DNA of 5,430 nt from Christensenella sp. UBA941 (GTDB lineage Bacteria; Bacillota; Clostridia; Christensenellales; UBA941): assembly GCA_002293365.1 (NCBI GenBank), contig DBDD01000116.1, forward strand, positions 1 through 5,430. Reading direction: 5' to 3'. The position numbers and the translations under genes were made by a program. The first letter of the stretch is position 1, and each line of letters begins with the position of its first letter. The notes below the pieces were generated by a model. That model was not told the origin of the DNA. It worked only from the letters and a program-made list of their open reading frames with translations, and did no database searches. Below are positions 1-4,775 of the stretch, piece after piece.

Positions 1-280
1 GCCGCTTCACGAGCATACCGTCGGTCGCGAGCAGCTTTAGGCATTCATCCTCGCTCATAACCGGAAGCTTGTCTTTGAGGTTCAGGGATTTGTAGAGCAG
101 CCCGCTCGTGTTGAAGAAGCGCTTTATATTCAGCCCGCTCATATCGAGCCACGCTTTCAGCTCGTCGTAGGTCGGATTGTTTTGTTTGATATCGCGCAAC
201 TCATACTTAGCGCCGATACCATCGAGGTAGGCCTGCGCCTTTTTGCAGGTCGAACATTTCGGATAGCAGATGAAGGTCAC
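1..280 (-). CDS. ArsC/Spx-family (arsenate reductase-like) protein, 3' end off the window
   Basis: Thioredoxin-fold protein of the ArsC/Spx/YffB group, probably cytoplasmic. The 93 visible codons begin MTFICYPKCSTCKKA, with the redox CxxC motif at Cys9 and Cys12. They continue through the family segments NNPTYDEL, FFNTSGLLYKSL and DGMLVKR. The last of these normally precedes the conserved proline of the fold, so roughly 20-25 residues probably lie beyond the left edge. The start is GTG at 280-278, chosen because AGGAGG (complement of 289-294) sits 8 nt upstream; an ATG at 287 is in another frame. The gene lies 46 nt downstream of the AlkZ-related gene on the same strand, so co-transcription is likely. 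True arsenate reductases and redox or regulatory relatives share these motifs, so neither arsenate reduction nor Spx-like RNA polymerase binding can be claimed. Family assignment is firm and the specific function is unknown. Confidence 0.9.
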   Translation of the reverse strand, partial: MTFICYPKCSTCKKAQAYLDGIGAKYELRDIKQNNPTYDELKAWLDMSGLNIKRFFNTSGLLYKSLNLKDKLPVMSEDECLKLLATDGMLVKR

Positions 281-326
281 TGTTCATTCCTCCTGTTGGT
301 GATCGATGTTTCCGAATATGATACTA

Positions 327-1133
327 TTATCGGCTGCCATACGCGAACCGGCGCAGCTTTTTCTCGTCGGCGTTCTCGTTCAGCTTCAACACGCGCTCGC
401 GGATAACGAAATATGCGCCTGCTTCACTCAACGTCGCGGCGCGGGCGAATACGTCCGTATGCTCCCAGAACCGTTCCGTCGTACAGAAGTTCGTCGTTTC
501 CCAGCCATATTCCTCGCCCCGTGCGTTTCGGCGGCGGCTTGTCCCGCAAATTGTGAGATACAGGCGCATTTGGAGCTCGGTCAGCGCGGAATCGAATTTG
601 CTTTTTTCATTGCGCCCGAATCCGCCCAGCGATTTCAGCTCATGGAGCGGCAGCTCGTCATATTCTCTCATCACATCGTATATGCACTTGGCGTGGCGGC
701 TGATCAAGCCGTCCGCGTATTCGGCGTCCAGCTCGCGCCCTGCCCGCCGCAGCGCTAGGAAATACGGATAGAATTCCCGCGTGATGTAGCCGGATTTATT
801 GAAAAAGCACTTGGCGTAGGCGATGTCGCGGCGCTCGTTCAAAACGCGGATGCGCCACTCCCACGGATCGGTTTCTGGGTCGCCGGTATGCCAAATAATC
901 GGCGAGCCGGGCGGCACGTTGAGCCAATCGTAATCGACGATAGCATAGACGCCCTCGTCGTTGCCGCCTCCTAGAGAAAACCCGGATTCGAGCAGTATGC
1001 GCACGAAGTCGCTGAAGTTGGTAAGCTTATATTGTTTATGAACAGTATCTATTCTTACATCCGGCAAATTGCCGCGCGCATACTCAAGAGCCTCATTTGC
1101 TCCACGCATAATGCTTTCAAACACATTGCTCAT
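327..1133 (-). CDS. AlkZ-related protein with an antitoxin-like N-terminal extension
   Basis: A 268-residue protein. Residues ~35-268 resemble proteins annotated as AlkZ-related in Clostridia and Bacilli. Visible landmarks are IIWHTGDPETDPWEWRIRVL (79-98), KSGYITREFYPYFLALRR (113-130), a likely winged-helix segment LPLHELKSLGGF...SALTELQMRLYLTICG (161-197), and GEEYGWETTNFCTTERFW (206-223). AlkZ glycosylases unhook DNA interstrand crosslinks, but the QxQ catalytic motif of characterised AlkZ is not obvious here, so activity is not asserted. The family's own N-terminus appears to start near YKLTNFSDFVRILLESGF (35-52). The preceding MSNVFESIMRGANEALEYAR and GNLPDVRIDTVH look like the start of a HigA/MqsA-type helix-turn-helix antitoxin. 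No alternative start was found at the domain boundary. The ribosome site is weak (AGG about 10 nt before ATG). The next gene in the same direction encodes the ArsC/Spx-like protein; the gene diverges from the truncated sbcC. Confidence 0.82.
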   Translation of the reverse strand: MSNVFESIMRGANEALEYARGNLPDVRIDTVHKQYKLTNFSDFVRILLESGFSLGGGNDEGVYAIVDYDWLNVPPGSPIIWHTGDPETDPWEWRIRVLNERRDIAYAKCFFNKSGYITREFYPYFLALRRAGRELDAEYADGLISRHAKCIYDVMREYDELPLHELKSLGGFGRNEKSKFDSALTELQMRLYLTICGTSRRRNARGEEYGWETTNFCTTERFWEHTDVFARAATLSEAGAYFVIRERVLKLNENADEKKLRRFAYGSR

Positions 1134-1183
1134 GTTCTACCTGCTTTCCTGATGGGTCGGTTCTGGTATGCTTATCAATTGCT

Positions 1184-1201
1184 ATTATAAAGGAATTCCT
1201 T
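1184..1201 (-). promoter_or_regulatory. Possible promoter -10 with adjacent palindrome for the AlkZ-related gene
   Basis: On the minus strand a perfect TATAAT (complement of 1184-1189) lies about 50 nt before the AlkZ-related start codon. Directly upstream is a perfect 12-bp palindrome AAGGAATTCCTT (1190-1201) in the -10/-35 spacer. No good -35 hexamer is visible at 17-18 nt (ATACGC or TATACG). If this is a promoter, it may need an activator or be weak. The palindrome could be an operator, but a 12-bp palindrome can also arise by chance. Both are inferences from position. Confidence 0.35.
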
Positions 1202-1294
1202 GCAGGCGTATACTCTTAACTGCTTTGATATCTCGCTATTCCGTTCGCCTCTCGGATACGACTCCGCAGTAGAGGTATTAACCATTATAAATCC

Positions 1295-2755
1295 TTGCAT
1301 AAGCGCGACGAAAAGACGGCGTCGTGTGCGTCGGTGCTCACTGAACTCAATACGCTTAGCGAAATTCTGCTCTCCGGCGCATCGAAATGGTTCGACGGCG
1401 TATCGCGCGAAACCGCCGGAACGCTGCTTACCGGCGCGCTTAAACGCACGAAAGCGGAGGTAGCGGAGCTCGCCACGCGAATAGCCGCCGATGAGACCGC
1501 TTTATCTAAGCTTATCGCCGATACGGAGTTCTCGACTGCCCGAAAAGAGAAGTTGGCCCCGAAAAGCGCCGCGTTAAAAGTCGAAATAGCTACGCAAGCC
1601 GAAAGGTTGTTGAAGGATTTAAGCGCGTTTATTCCCGAATCCATTTGGGAAACGGCGGGAGCGACATTGAAAGAACTGCTTTTGGATACAAGACGTTGTT
1701 ATACCGAGTTGACAGAGCAGAAGAATAAAGACGAAAAAGCCCTTATTAACCTGAAACAGAACTTCGACGCCTTCACGAAGGCACAGGCTGGCTGCGAGTC
1801 GAAGCTCGCGTCCGCCAGTACGCTTGTAGTTGAGCGTGAAGCCCGTAGGGAAGCGCAAAAAGCTCTAGCTGACGCTGCCAACGATTCTTTCTTGGAAGCT
1901 CTGGCGGAAAGCGGATTTGCCAACGCGGAGACTTACTCCGCCGCACTTGTCACAGAAACGGAATTGGCCGCTTTGACAAAGACCATTGCCGACTATGAGG
2001 AAAACGGCAAGGCACTCCGCCGCGATATAGAGAGGCTGGAATCGGAAACAAAGGATAAGCAGGAACCCGACTTAACGAAGCTAAACGCCGAAGCCGCAGT
2101 TATAAAAGAGAATACGGATCACACTCGTAACCGACGCGATGAAGCGAAAATAAGGCTCGACAGTACAGCCCGAATGTTGAAGGAATTGAAAGTATCGGCG
2201 GCGGTGCTCGTTAGAACTGAGAAGGAATGTGCCGCGCTAAAGAGCCTCTCCGATACGGCAAACGGTAAGCTCGACTTCGAGACCTACGCGCAGATGGCGT
2301 ACTTTGAGCATGTGCTTCGCGCCGCAAATCTCCGGCTAAAGGTCATGAGCCTGAACAGATATACGCTCCTGCGCCGCGACCAAGGCGACGATGGCCGTAA
2401 GCGTACCGGGCTTGAAATCGAGGTCTATGATAGCAATACTGGCCGCAGCCGCAGTGCAAACAGCCTGTCCGGCGGCGAATCGTTTATGGCGTCGCTTTCG
2501 CTCGCGCTCGGCTTGTCCGATGTTGTGCAGCAAACCGCTGGCGGAATACACCTCGACGCGATGTTCATCGACGAGGGATTCGGCTCGCTTGACGCGGAGG
2601 TTTTGGAGTTATCTGTGCGAACACTCTCGGATATGGCTGGCGGAAACCGGATTATCGGTATTATTTCACACGTTGCTGAGCTTCGCGAGCGCATCGACAA
2701 GCAGGTACGGGTGGATAAAACCACAAGAGGGAGCAGGATTAGTTTGGTTGTGTAA
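1295..2755 (+). pseudogene. sbcC: 5'-truncated sbcC (SbcCD exonuclease ATPase subunit), C-terminal half only
   Basis: The reading frame is open from 1229 to the stop at 2753-2755, and the first possible start is TTG at 1295. It encodes an alanine-, glutamate- and lysine-rich coiled coil (residues ~40-340), then the C-terminal ATPase lobe of SbcC. That lobe carries the ABC signature LSGGES at 391-396, Walker B with D-loop LDAMFIDEGFGSLD at 420-433, and an H-loop ISHV with His459. The N-terminal Walker A lobe and the mid-protein CxxC zinc hook are absent. The family is about 1000 residues long, so roughly the first half is missing. No ribosome site precedes the TTG: AGAGG at 1271-1275 is 19 nt away. 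Without a P-loop the product cannot bind ATP on its own. No sbcD is visible. The 486-codon frame carries no stop or frameshift, so the truncation may be recent or the fragment may still be read. SbcCD normally trims DNA hairpins and blocked ends. Confidence 0.88.
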
Positions 2756-2777
2756 TTAGACTAATGTTAGACTAATG
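2756..2777. repeat. Two tandem 11-bp copies of TTAGACTAATG
   Basis: Two exact, adjacent copies (2756-2766 and 2767-2777) begin immediately after the sbcC stop codon. Each copy contains the odd palindrome TTAG-A-CTAA, so the two centres are 11 bp apart, about one helical turn. This could be a small operator upstream of the candidate promoter at 2792, or simple slippage. There is no T-run, so it is not a convincing terminator. Confidence 0.55.
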
Positions 2778-2791
2778 TGCTTGTTTAAGGA

Positions 2792-2820
2792 TTGCCGACT
2801 TAAAGAGAAAGTGATAGGAT
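2792..2820 (+). promoter_or_regulatory. Candidate sigma-A promoter for the small-ORF run
   Basis: TTGCCG (2792-2797) and TAGGAT (2815-2820) are separated by 17 nt. Each matches four of six consensus bases. It lies 66 nt before the chosen start of the 75-residue ORF and just after the tandem repeat. It could transcribe all four small ORFs to 3761. This is moderate evidence only. Confidence 0.35.
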
Positions 2821-2886
2821 TATGGATGTTTATTACAGTTGGACATTGGTGTCTTAGCAAGCGAGAAAAATACTGGGGGTAATCAT

Positions 2887-3114
2887 TTGGGCAAAGACGA
2901 ATACCCAATCGAACGTGATCTGGACGGAATTTTCTTTCGTGTGATGCGTGGAGGACAATCCGTTGCCCGTTGCTTTACTGATTTGAATAATGACGAGCAG
3001 ACAAGCGTTTTGGCAAAATACGATAAGGATTCCTTGGTTCGTTTTTGCATGATTCTCGCGACAGCTTTGCGGGGAATTGGCGACCAGCTTGATATAAAAT
3101 GCAAAGACGAATGA
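2887..3114 (+). CDS. Small hypothetical protein, 75 residues
   Basis: I chose TTG at 2887 because GGGGGT (2875-2880) lies 6 nt before it. An upstream TTG at 2839 would give 91 residues but has no ribosome site. The product starts with Met-Gly-Lys-Asp-Glu-Tyr-Pro, then reads IERDLDGIFFRVMRGGQS, then CFTDLNNDEQTSVLA, and has a hydrophobic helix LVRFCMILATALRGIGDQL near the C-terminus. It has no signal peptide and no recognisable catalytic motif. It looks like a compact soluble protein with a beta-hairpin (DGIFFRV) followed by helices. I have the impression that DLDG-x-[YF]FRV proteins of this size recur in clostridial mobile elements, but I cannot name a function. It is the first of four small same-strand ORFs. 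Confidence 0.65.
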   Translation: MGKDEYPIERDLDGIFFRVMRGGQSVARCFTDLNNDEQTSVLAKYDKDSLVRFCMILATALRGIGDQLDIKCKDE

Positions 3115-3200
3115 TAATATAAATCAATTTGAGGGACACATTTATATTTCTTTAAGAGGCAATAAGGATAGTTTAGAGGCAAGGCCAGAAAGGGGAAGAT

Positions 3201-3365
3201 ATGGGAGACGCAGGCATGACGGACAAGCAGTTTAAGAGCTATTTGAGGTTGTCGTTGATGCTCTTTAAAGAAATAGCGGCAGACATTGAATCCGGCGACA
3301 TGGAGAGCGCGAAAAAGCGCCTATACAGCTTAATTGAGAACACGCAGAAAAGCATAGAAGGATGA
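3201..3365 (+). CDS. Small helical hypothetical protein, 54 residues
   Basis: ATG at 3201 follows AAGGGGAAG (3190-3198) at a short spacing. An in-frame ATG at 3216 (Met6) has no such site. The product contains MTDKQFKSYLRLSLMLFKEI (6-25), then DIESGDMESAKKRLYSLIEN (28-47), and ends TQKSIEG. It is charged and mainly helical, with no membrane segment or signal peptide. Short proteins starting with a [T/S]DKQF-like segment are familiar to me from clostridial integrative elements, where their role is unknown. The last 11 residues resemble the C-terminus of the next ORF (LIENTQKSIEG versus LTNNVQKGIEG), which suggests a shared origin for the tails. It starts 86 nt after the 75-residue ORF and is followed by a 55-nt gap. 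Confidence 0.68.
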   Translation: MGDAGMTDKQFKSYLRLSLMLFKEIAADIESGDMESAKKRLYSLIENTQKSIEG

Positions 3366-3420
3366 TCGGTGCTGCCGAAAGAATGAAACCGTCCCTACTC
3401 AAAGAAAGGCATTGATTAAC

Positions 3421-3612
3421 ATGACCAATATTCGCCCAAGCGTTGATTTGTTTAACCGGCTGACTGGAAAACAAGAACTCTATAGGTTGCTCGACGAAGG
3501 TTTAGAAGCCATGCACAACGGCGACACCATACCTTACAAAACCTTCATGGAGAGCGTAAAGAAGCGCCAAAGTGCGTTGACTAATAATGTCCAGAAGGGC
3601 ATTGAGGGTTGA
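3421..3612 (+). CDS. Internally deleted Phd/YefM-family antitoxin remnant, 63 residues
   Basis: The N-terminus MTNIRPSVDLFN (1-12) matches the hallmark M-x-NIRPS-x-DL-x-N opening of Phd/YefM antitoxins. Residues 13-49 (RLTGKQELYRLLDEGLEA, then MHNGDTIPYKTFMESVKKR) match the family's C-terminal third, the toxin-wrapping helix. The ~40 intervening residues, normally NEIS...EPVFIT.NG.GD..VMS...YE, are missing, and the two parts join in frame at Asn12/Arg13. That core forms most of the DNA-binding and dimerisation domain, so autoregulation should be lost. The tail QSALTNNVQKGIEG resembles the end of the 54-residue ORF upstream. I chose ATG 3421 with AAAGAAAGG upstream; TTG 3412 would sit too close to that site. 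No RelE/ParE-type toxin follows. It is either a decayed antitoxin or a retained toxin-neutralising peptide. I am confident of the family and unsure that it is functional. Confidence 0.72.
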   Translation: MTNIRPSVDLFNRLTGKQELYRLLDEGLEAMHNGDTIPYKTFMESVKKRQSALTNNVQKGIEG

Positions 3613-3617
3613 TCGTA

Positions 3618-3761
3618 ATGGAGGCAGCTCACACGAAAGGACTGACAATCATAGGTAAAGCCTTTAAAGCACTATTAAGGGCTGGGCTGATTGAAGATTT
3701 TGAAGAAATTGTAGATTACATGGCTACCGATAATAATGAAACAATGGACGAACAACAATAG
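3618..3761 (+). CDS. Very small hypothetical protein, 47 residues
   Basis: ATG at 3618 lies 5 nt after the stop of the antitoxin remnant, and GAGGG (3604-3608) inside that gene is 9 nt upstream, so translational coupling is plausible. The product is MEAAHTKGLTIIGKAFKALL, then RAGLIEDFEEIVDYMATDNN, then ETMDEQQ. The first half is an amphipathic helix and the second half is acidic. It has no recognised family, no signal peptide and no cysteine. Its position is where a toxin would follow a Phd-type antitoxin, but the sequence does not look like RelE, ParE or Doc and is far too short for them. It could be a remnant or a genuine small protein. Confidence 0.5.
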   Translation: MEAAHTKGLTIIGKAFKALLRAGLIEDFEEIVDYMATDNNETMDEQQ

Positions 3762-3878
3762 GCTGAATCCATGGGAAGGGCTACTGCGATGCTCTGAATC
3801 AGACTTAGCCCGATTCTGGATTGACCGTCGCACTCCATCCGCCGCATCGATCTGCGCCTCTTCTCCGAACGAGCTATC
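3762..3878. other. Gene-free stretch before the palindrome array
   Basis: I see no convincing gene here. A plus-strand frame from 3736 stays open to 3924, but it lacks a ribosome site, overlaps the 47-residue ORF and runs into the palindrome array, so I do not treat it as coding. No hairpin-plus-T-run terminator is visible after the small-ORF run. Confidence 0.5.
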
Positions 3879-4144
3879 CGTAATGATTACGTATTTGATC
3901 TCGACTGCGCGCGTATATACGTAATGATGACGGATTTGAAGGTTTATGCGGTTTGCTTATACGTAATCATTACGTATATAGGGCTTCCGTGTGGCACGCT
4001 TATACGTAATCATTACGTATATAGGGCTTCCGTGTGGCACGTTTATACGTAATCATTACGTATATGAGACTCTAAAGCGGCGCTGTTATACGTAGTCATT
4101 ACGTATATAGGAATTTCAGCACGACGCAATACGTAATGATTACG
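3879..4144. repeat. Array of seven phased palindromes, core CGTAAT-N-ATTACG (iteron- or centromere-like)
   Basis: Seven copies have centres at about 3885, 3926, 3968, 4011, 4054, 4097 and 4138. Centre-to-centre spacing is 41, 42, 43, 43, 43 and 41 bp, close to four turns of B-DNA, so bound proteins would lie on one face. Copies 3, 4 and 5 are perfect 21-bp palindromes with arms TATACGTAAT and ATTACGTATA around a central C. Copy 6 has one mismatch (GTAGTCATTACG). Copies 1, 2 and 7 are shorter, have a central G, and carry ATCC or GGAT on one side; copy 2 has one core mismatch. Spacers are unrelated except the two between copies 3, 4 and 5. The array sits between the small-ORF run and the 3' end of the xre gene, about 0.5 kb from the winged-helix gene. 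Likely roles, by inference, are replication iterons, a partition centromere or a multi-site operator. The binding protein is unknown. Confidence 0.9.
3958..4043. repeat. 43-bp near-exact tandem duplication inside the array
   Basis: Units 3958-4000 and 4001-4043 each hold one full palindrome plus the spacer TAGGGCTTCCGTGTGGCACG and two further bases. They differ at a single base near the end (CT versus TT). This shows that the array grew by duplication of a palindrome-plus-spacer unit. The other spacers have diverged or have a different origin. Confidence 0.9.
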
Positions 4145-4216
4145 GATTACACGTCTCGGTCTGAATAGCTCAAAGATGAAATAGTAGCAGAGTCTATTCC
4201 CGCAATACAGCCTGCA

Positions 4217-4606
4217 TCATTGCCCTTTGATCTCTCGTCGCGCCGCCGCAATCTCGGCGTTGATTTCGTCCAGCGTCATTTCGGAAACTCCATTGGCGGC
4301 TGATTGGGTTTGCATGGCCGCCAGCGCATTTCTAGCTCGTGCGAATAATAATTGCCTCTCATGCGCCGTTTTTGTCATGATATTTCCCTCGGCGTCCAAC
4401 CAAGAATCCCTGCGGCCAAGCAGATAATCGACGCTAACATCGTAATGGTCGGCAAGTTTACAAGCGTTTGAGGCCGTCGGATCAACTTCTCCCGCCTCGT
4501 AGCGCCTGTAATTACGCTCGGCGATAGAAAGCAAGTCGGCTATTTGTTTCTGCGTCTCGCCTGTTCCGGCGCGTAGCTCGCGTAATCTGTCCGCAAATGT
4601 TGGCAT
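4217..4606 (-). CDS. XRE-family helix-turn-helix repressor with an antitoxin-like C-terminal tail
   Basis: A 129-residue regulator. Residues 4-65 form a Cro/CI-type HTH domain: FADRLRELRAGTGETQKQIA, then DLLSIAERNYRRYEAGEVDP, ending with the hallmark DVSVDYLLGR (56-65). It starts at ATG 4606 with AGGAG 6-7 nt upstream. After a short linker (SWLDAEGNI) the C-terminal part from Met77 is helical and ends EMTLDEINAEIAAARREIKG. That ending recalls the C-terminal toxin-binding tails of small type II antitoxins, although this is only a motif-level resemblance. A good internal ribosome site precedes Met77, so a separate 53-residue product is possible. The gene diverges from the winged-helix gene, and the two AGGATG-N5-CATCCT palindromes in between are its likely operators, giving autoregulation and control of the divergent promoter. 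Its 3' end lies 72 bp from the phased palindrome array. Confidence 0.9.
   Translation of the reverse strand: MPTFADRLRELRAGTGETQKQIADLLSIAERNYRRYEAGEVDPTASNACKLADHYDVSVDYLLGRRDSWLDAEGNIMTKTAHERQLLFARARNALAAMQTQSAANGVSEMTLDEINAEIAAARREIKGQ
4376..4390 (-). promoter_or_regulatory. Internal ribosome binding site and ATG within xre
   Basis: On the minus strand GAGGG (complement of 4386-4390) is followed after 7 nt by ATG (4378-4376), which is Met77 of the XRE protein and in frame. Spacing and strength match the other ribosome sites in the window. It could yield a 53-residue C-terminal peptide (MTKTAHERQLLFARARNALA onwards) besides the full-length repressor. Whether it is used is unknown. Confidence 0.45.
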
Positions 4607-4638
4607 ATGTTACTCCTGCTTGTGTAAATAAATGGATG

Positions 4639-4667
4639 TTTACAGGATGCCCATCATCCTGTACAAT
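4639..4667 (+). promoter_or_regulatory. Strong rightward sigma-A promoter for the winged-helix gene
   Basis: TTTACA (4639-4644) and TACAAT (4662-4667) are exactly 17 nt apart, each one base from consensus. Transcription should begin near 4674, giving a leader of about 100 nt before the ATG at 4776. The first AGGATG palindrome fills the -35/-10 spacer, so a bound repressor would block RNA polymerase. A weak opposing promoter (TTGTAC, complement of 4661-4666, with TAAACA 18 nt on) could serve the xre gene and would be covered by the same operator. Confidence 0.7.
4641..4663. promoter_or_regulatory. Operator palindrome 1: TACAGGATG-N5-CATCCTGTA
   Basis: Perfect 9-bp inverted arms (4641-4649 and 4655-4663) flank CCCAT. 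It lies wholly between and partly over the -35 and -10 hexamers of the rightward promoter, the usual position for a repressor site. The likely ligand is the divergently encoded XRE protein, inferred from context. It would also form a hairpin if transcribed leftward. Confidence 0.75.
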
Positions 4668-4675
4668 GATGCGGC

Positions 4676-4692
4676 AGGATGGAAATCATCCT
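4676..4692. promoter_or_regulatory. Operator palindrome 2: AGGATG-N5-CATCCT
   Basis: The same half-sites as operator 1 recur with a different 5-bp spacer (GAAAT). The centre lies 32 bp from that of operator 1, about three helical turns, just downstream of the predicted transcription start. Paired sites on one DNA face suggest cooperative binding of two dimers. Confidence 0.7.
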
Positions 4693-4775
4693 ATCAGCGG
4701 GGCGAGGTTCGTCCTACAAAAGCGTATCACACAAAAATTCCAAACACAAGAATTTATTTACATGGAGGAAACACA

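Noticed and set aside
306..758. Plus-strand 150-codon ORF opposite the AlkZ-related gene
   Set aside because: It is antisense to a recognisable protein-coding frame, with no family resemblance and no ribosome site.
1200..1463. Plus-strand 87-codon ORF from a TTG near the sbcC fragment
   Set aside because: It overlaps the sbcC frame, becomes an arginine-rich shadow after ~1305, has no ribosome site, and its first 35 residues match nothing I recognise.
2822..2857. 11-codon ORF MDVYYSWTLVS before the 75-residue gene
   Set aside because: It has no ribosome site and is too short to support; possibly a gene-start fossil but not demonstrable.
3618..3761. RelE/ParE-type toxin partner for the Phd remnant
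   Set aside because: The 47-residue product is too short and lacks any feature of these toxins.
3736..3924. Plus-strand ORF of 62 codons
   Set aside because: It overlaps the 47-residue ORF in another frame, lacks a ribosome site and ends inside the palindrome array.
3879..4144. CRISPR array
   Set aside because: Repeats are near-perfect palindromes of 13-21 bp with 20-28 bp spacers, two spacers are almost identical, outer repeats flip orientation, and no cas gene is present.
4623..4762. 11-bp inverted pair TGTAAATAAAT / ATTTATTTACA flanking the xre-winged-helix intergenic region
   Set aside because: It is AT-rich and 118 bp apart, with no further symmetry; likely chance.
4632..4775. Upstream extension of the winged-helix gene to ATG 4632
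   Set aside because: It precedes the predicted transcription start, covers the promoter and both operators, and ATG 4776 has a strong GGAGG.
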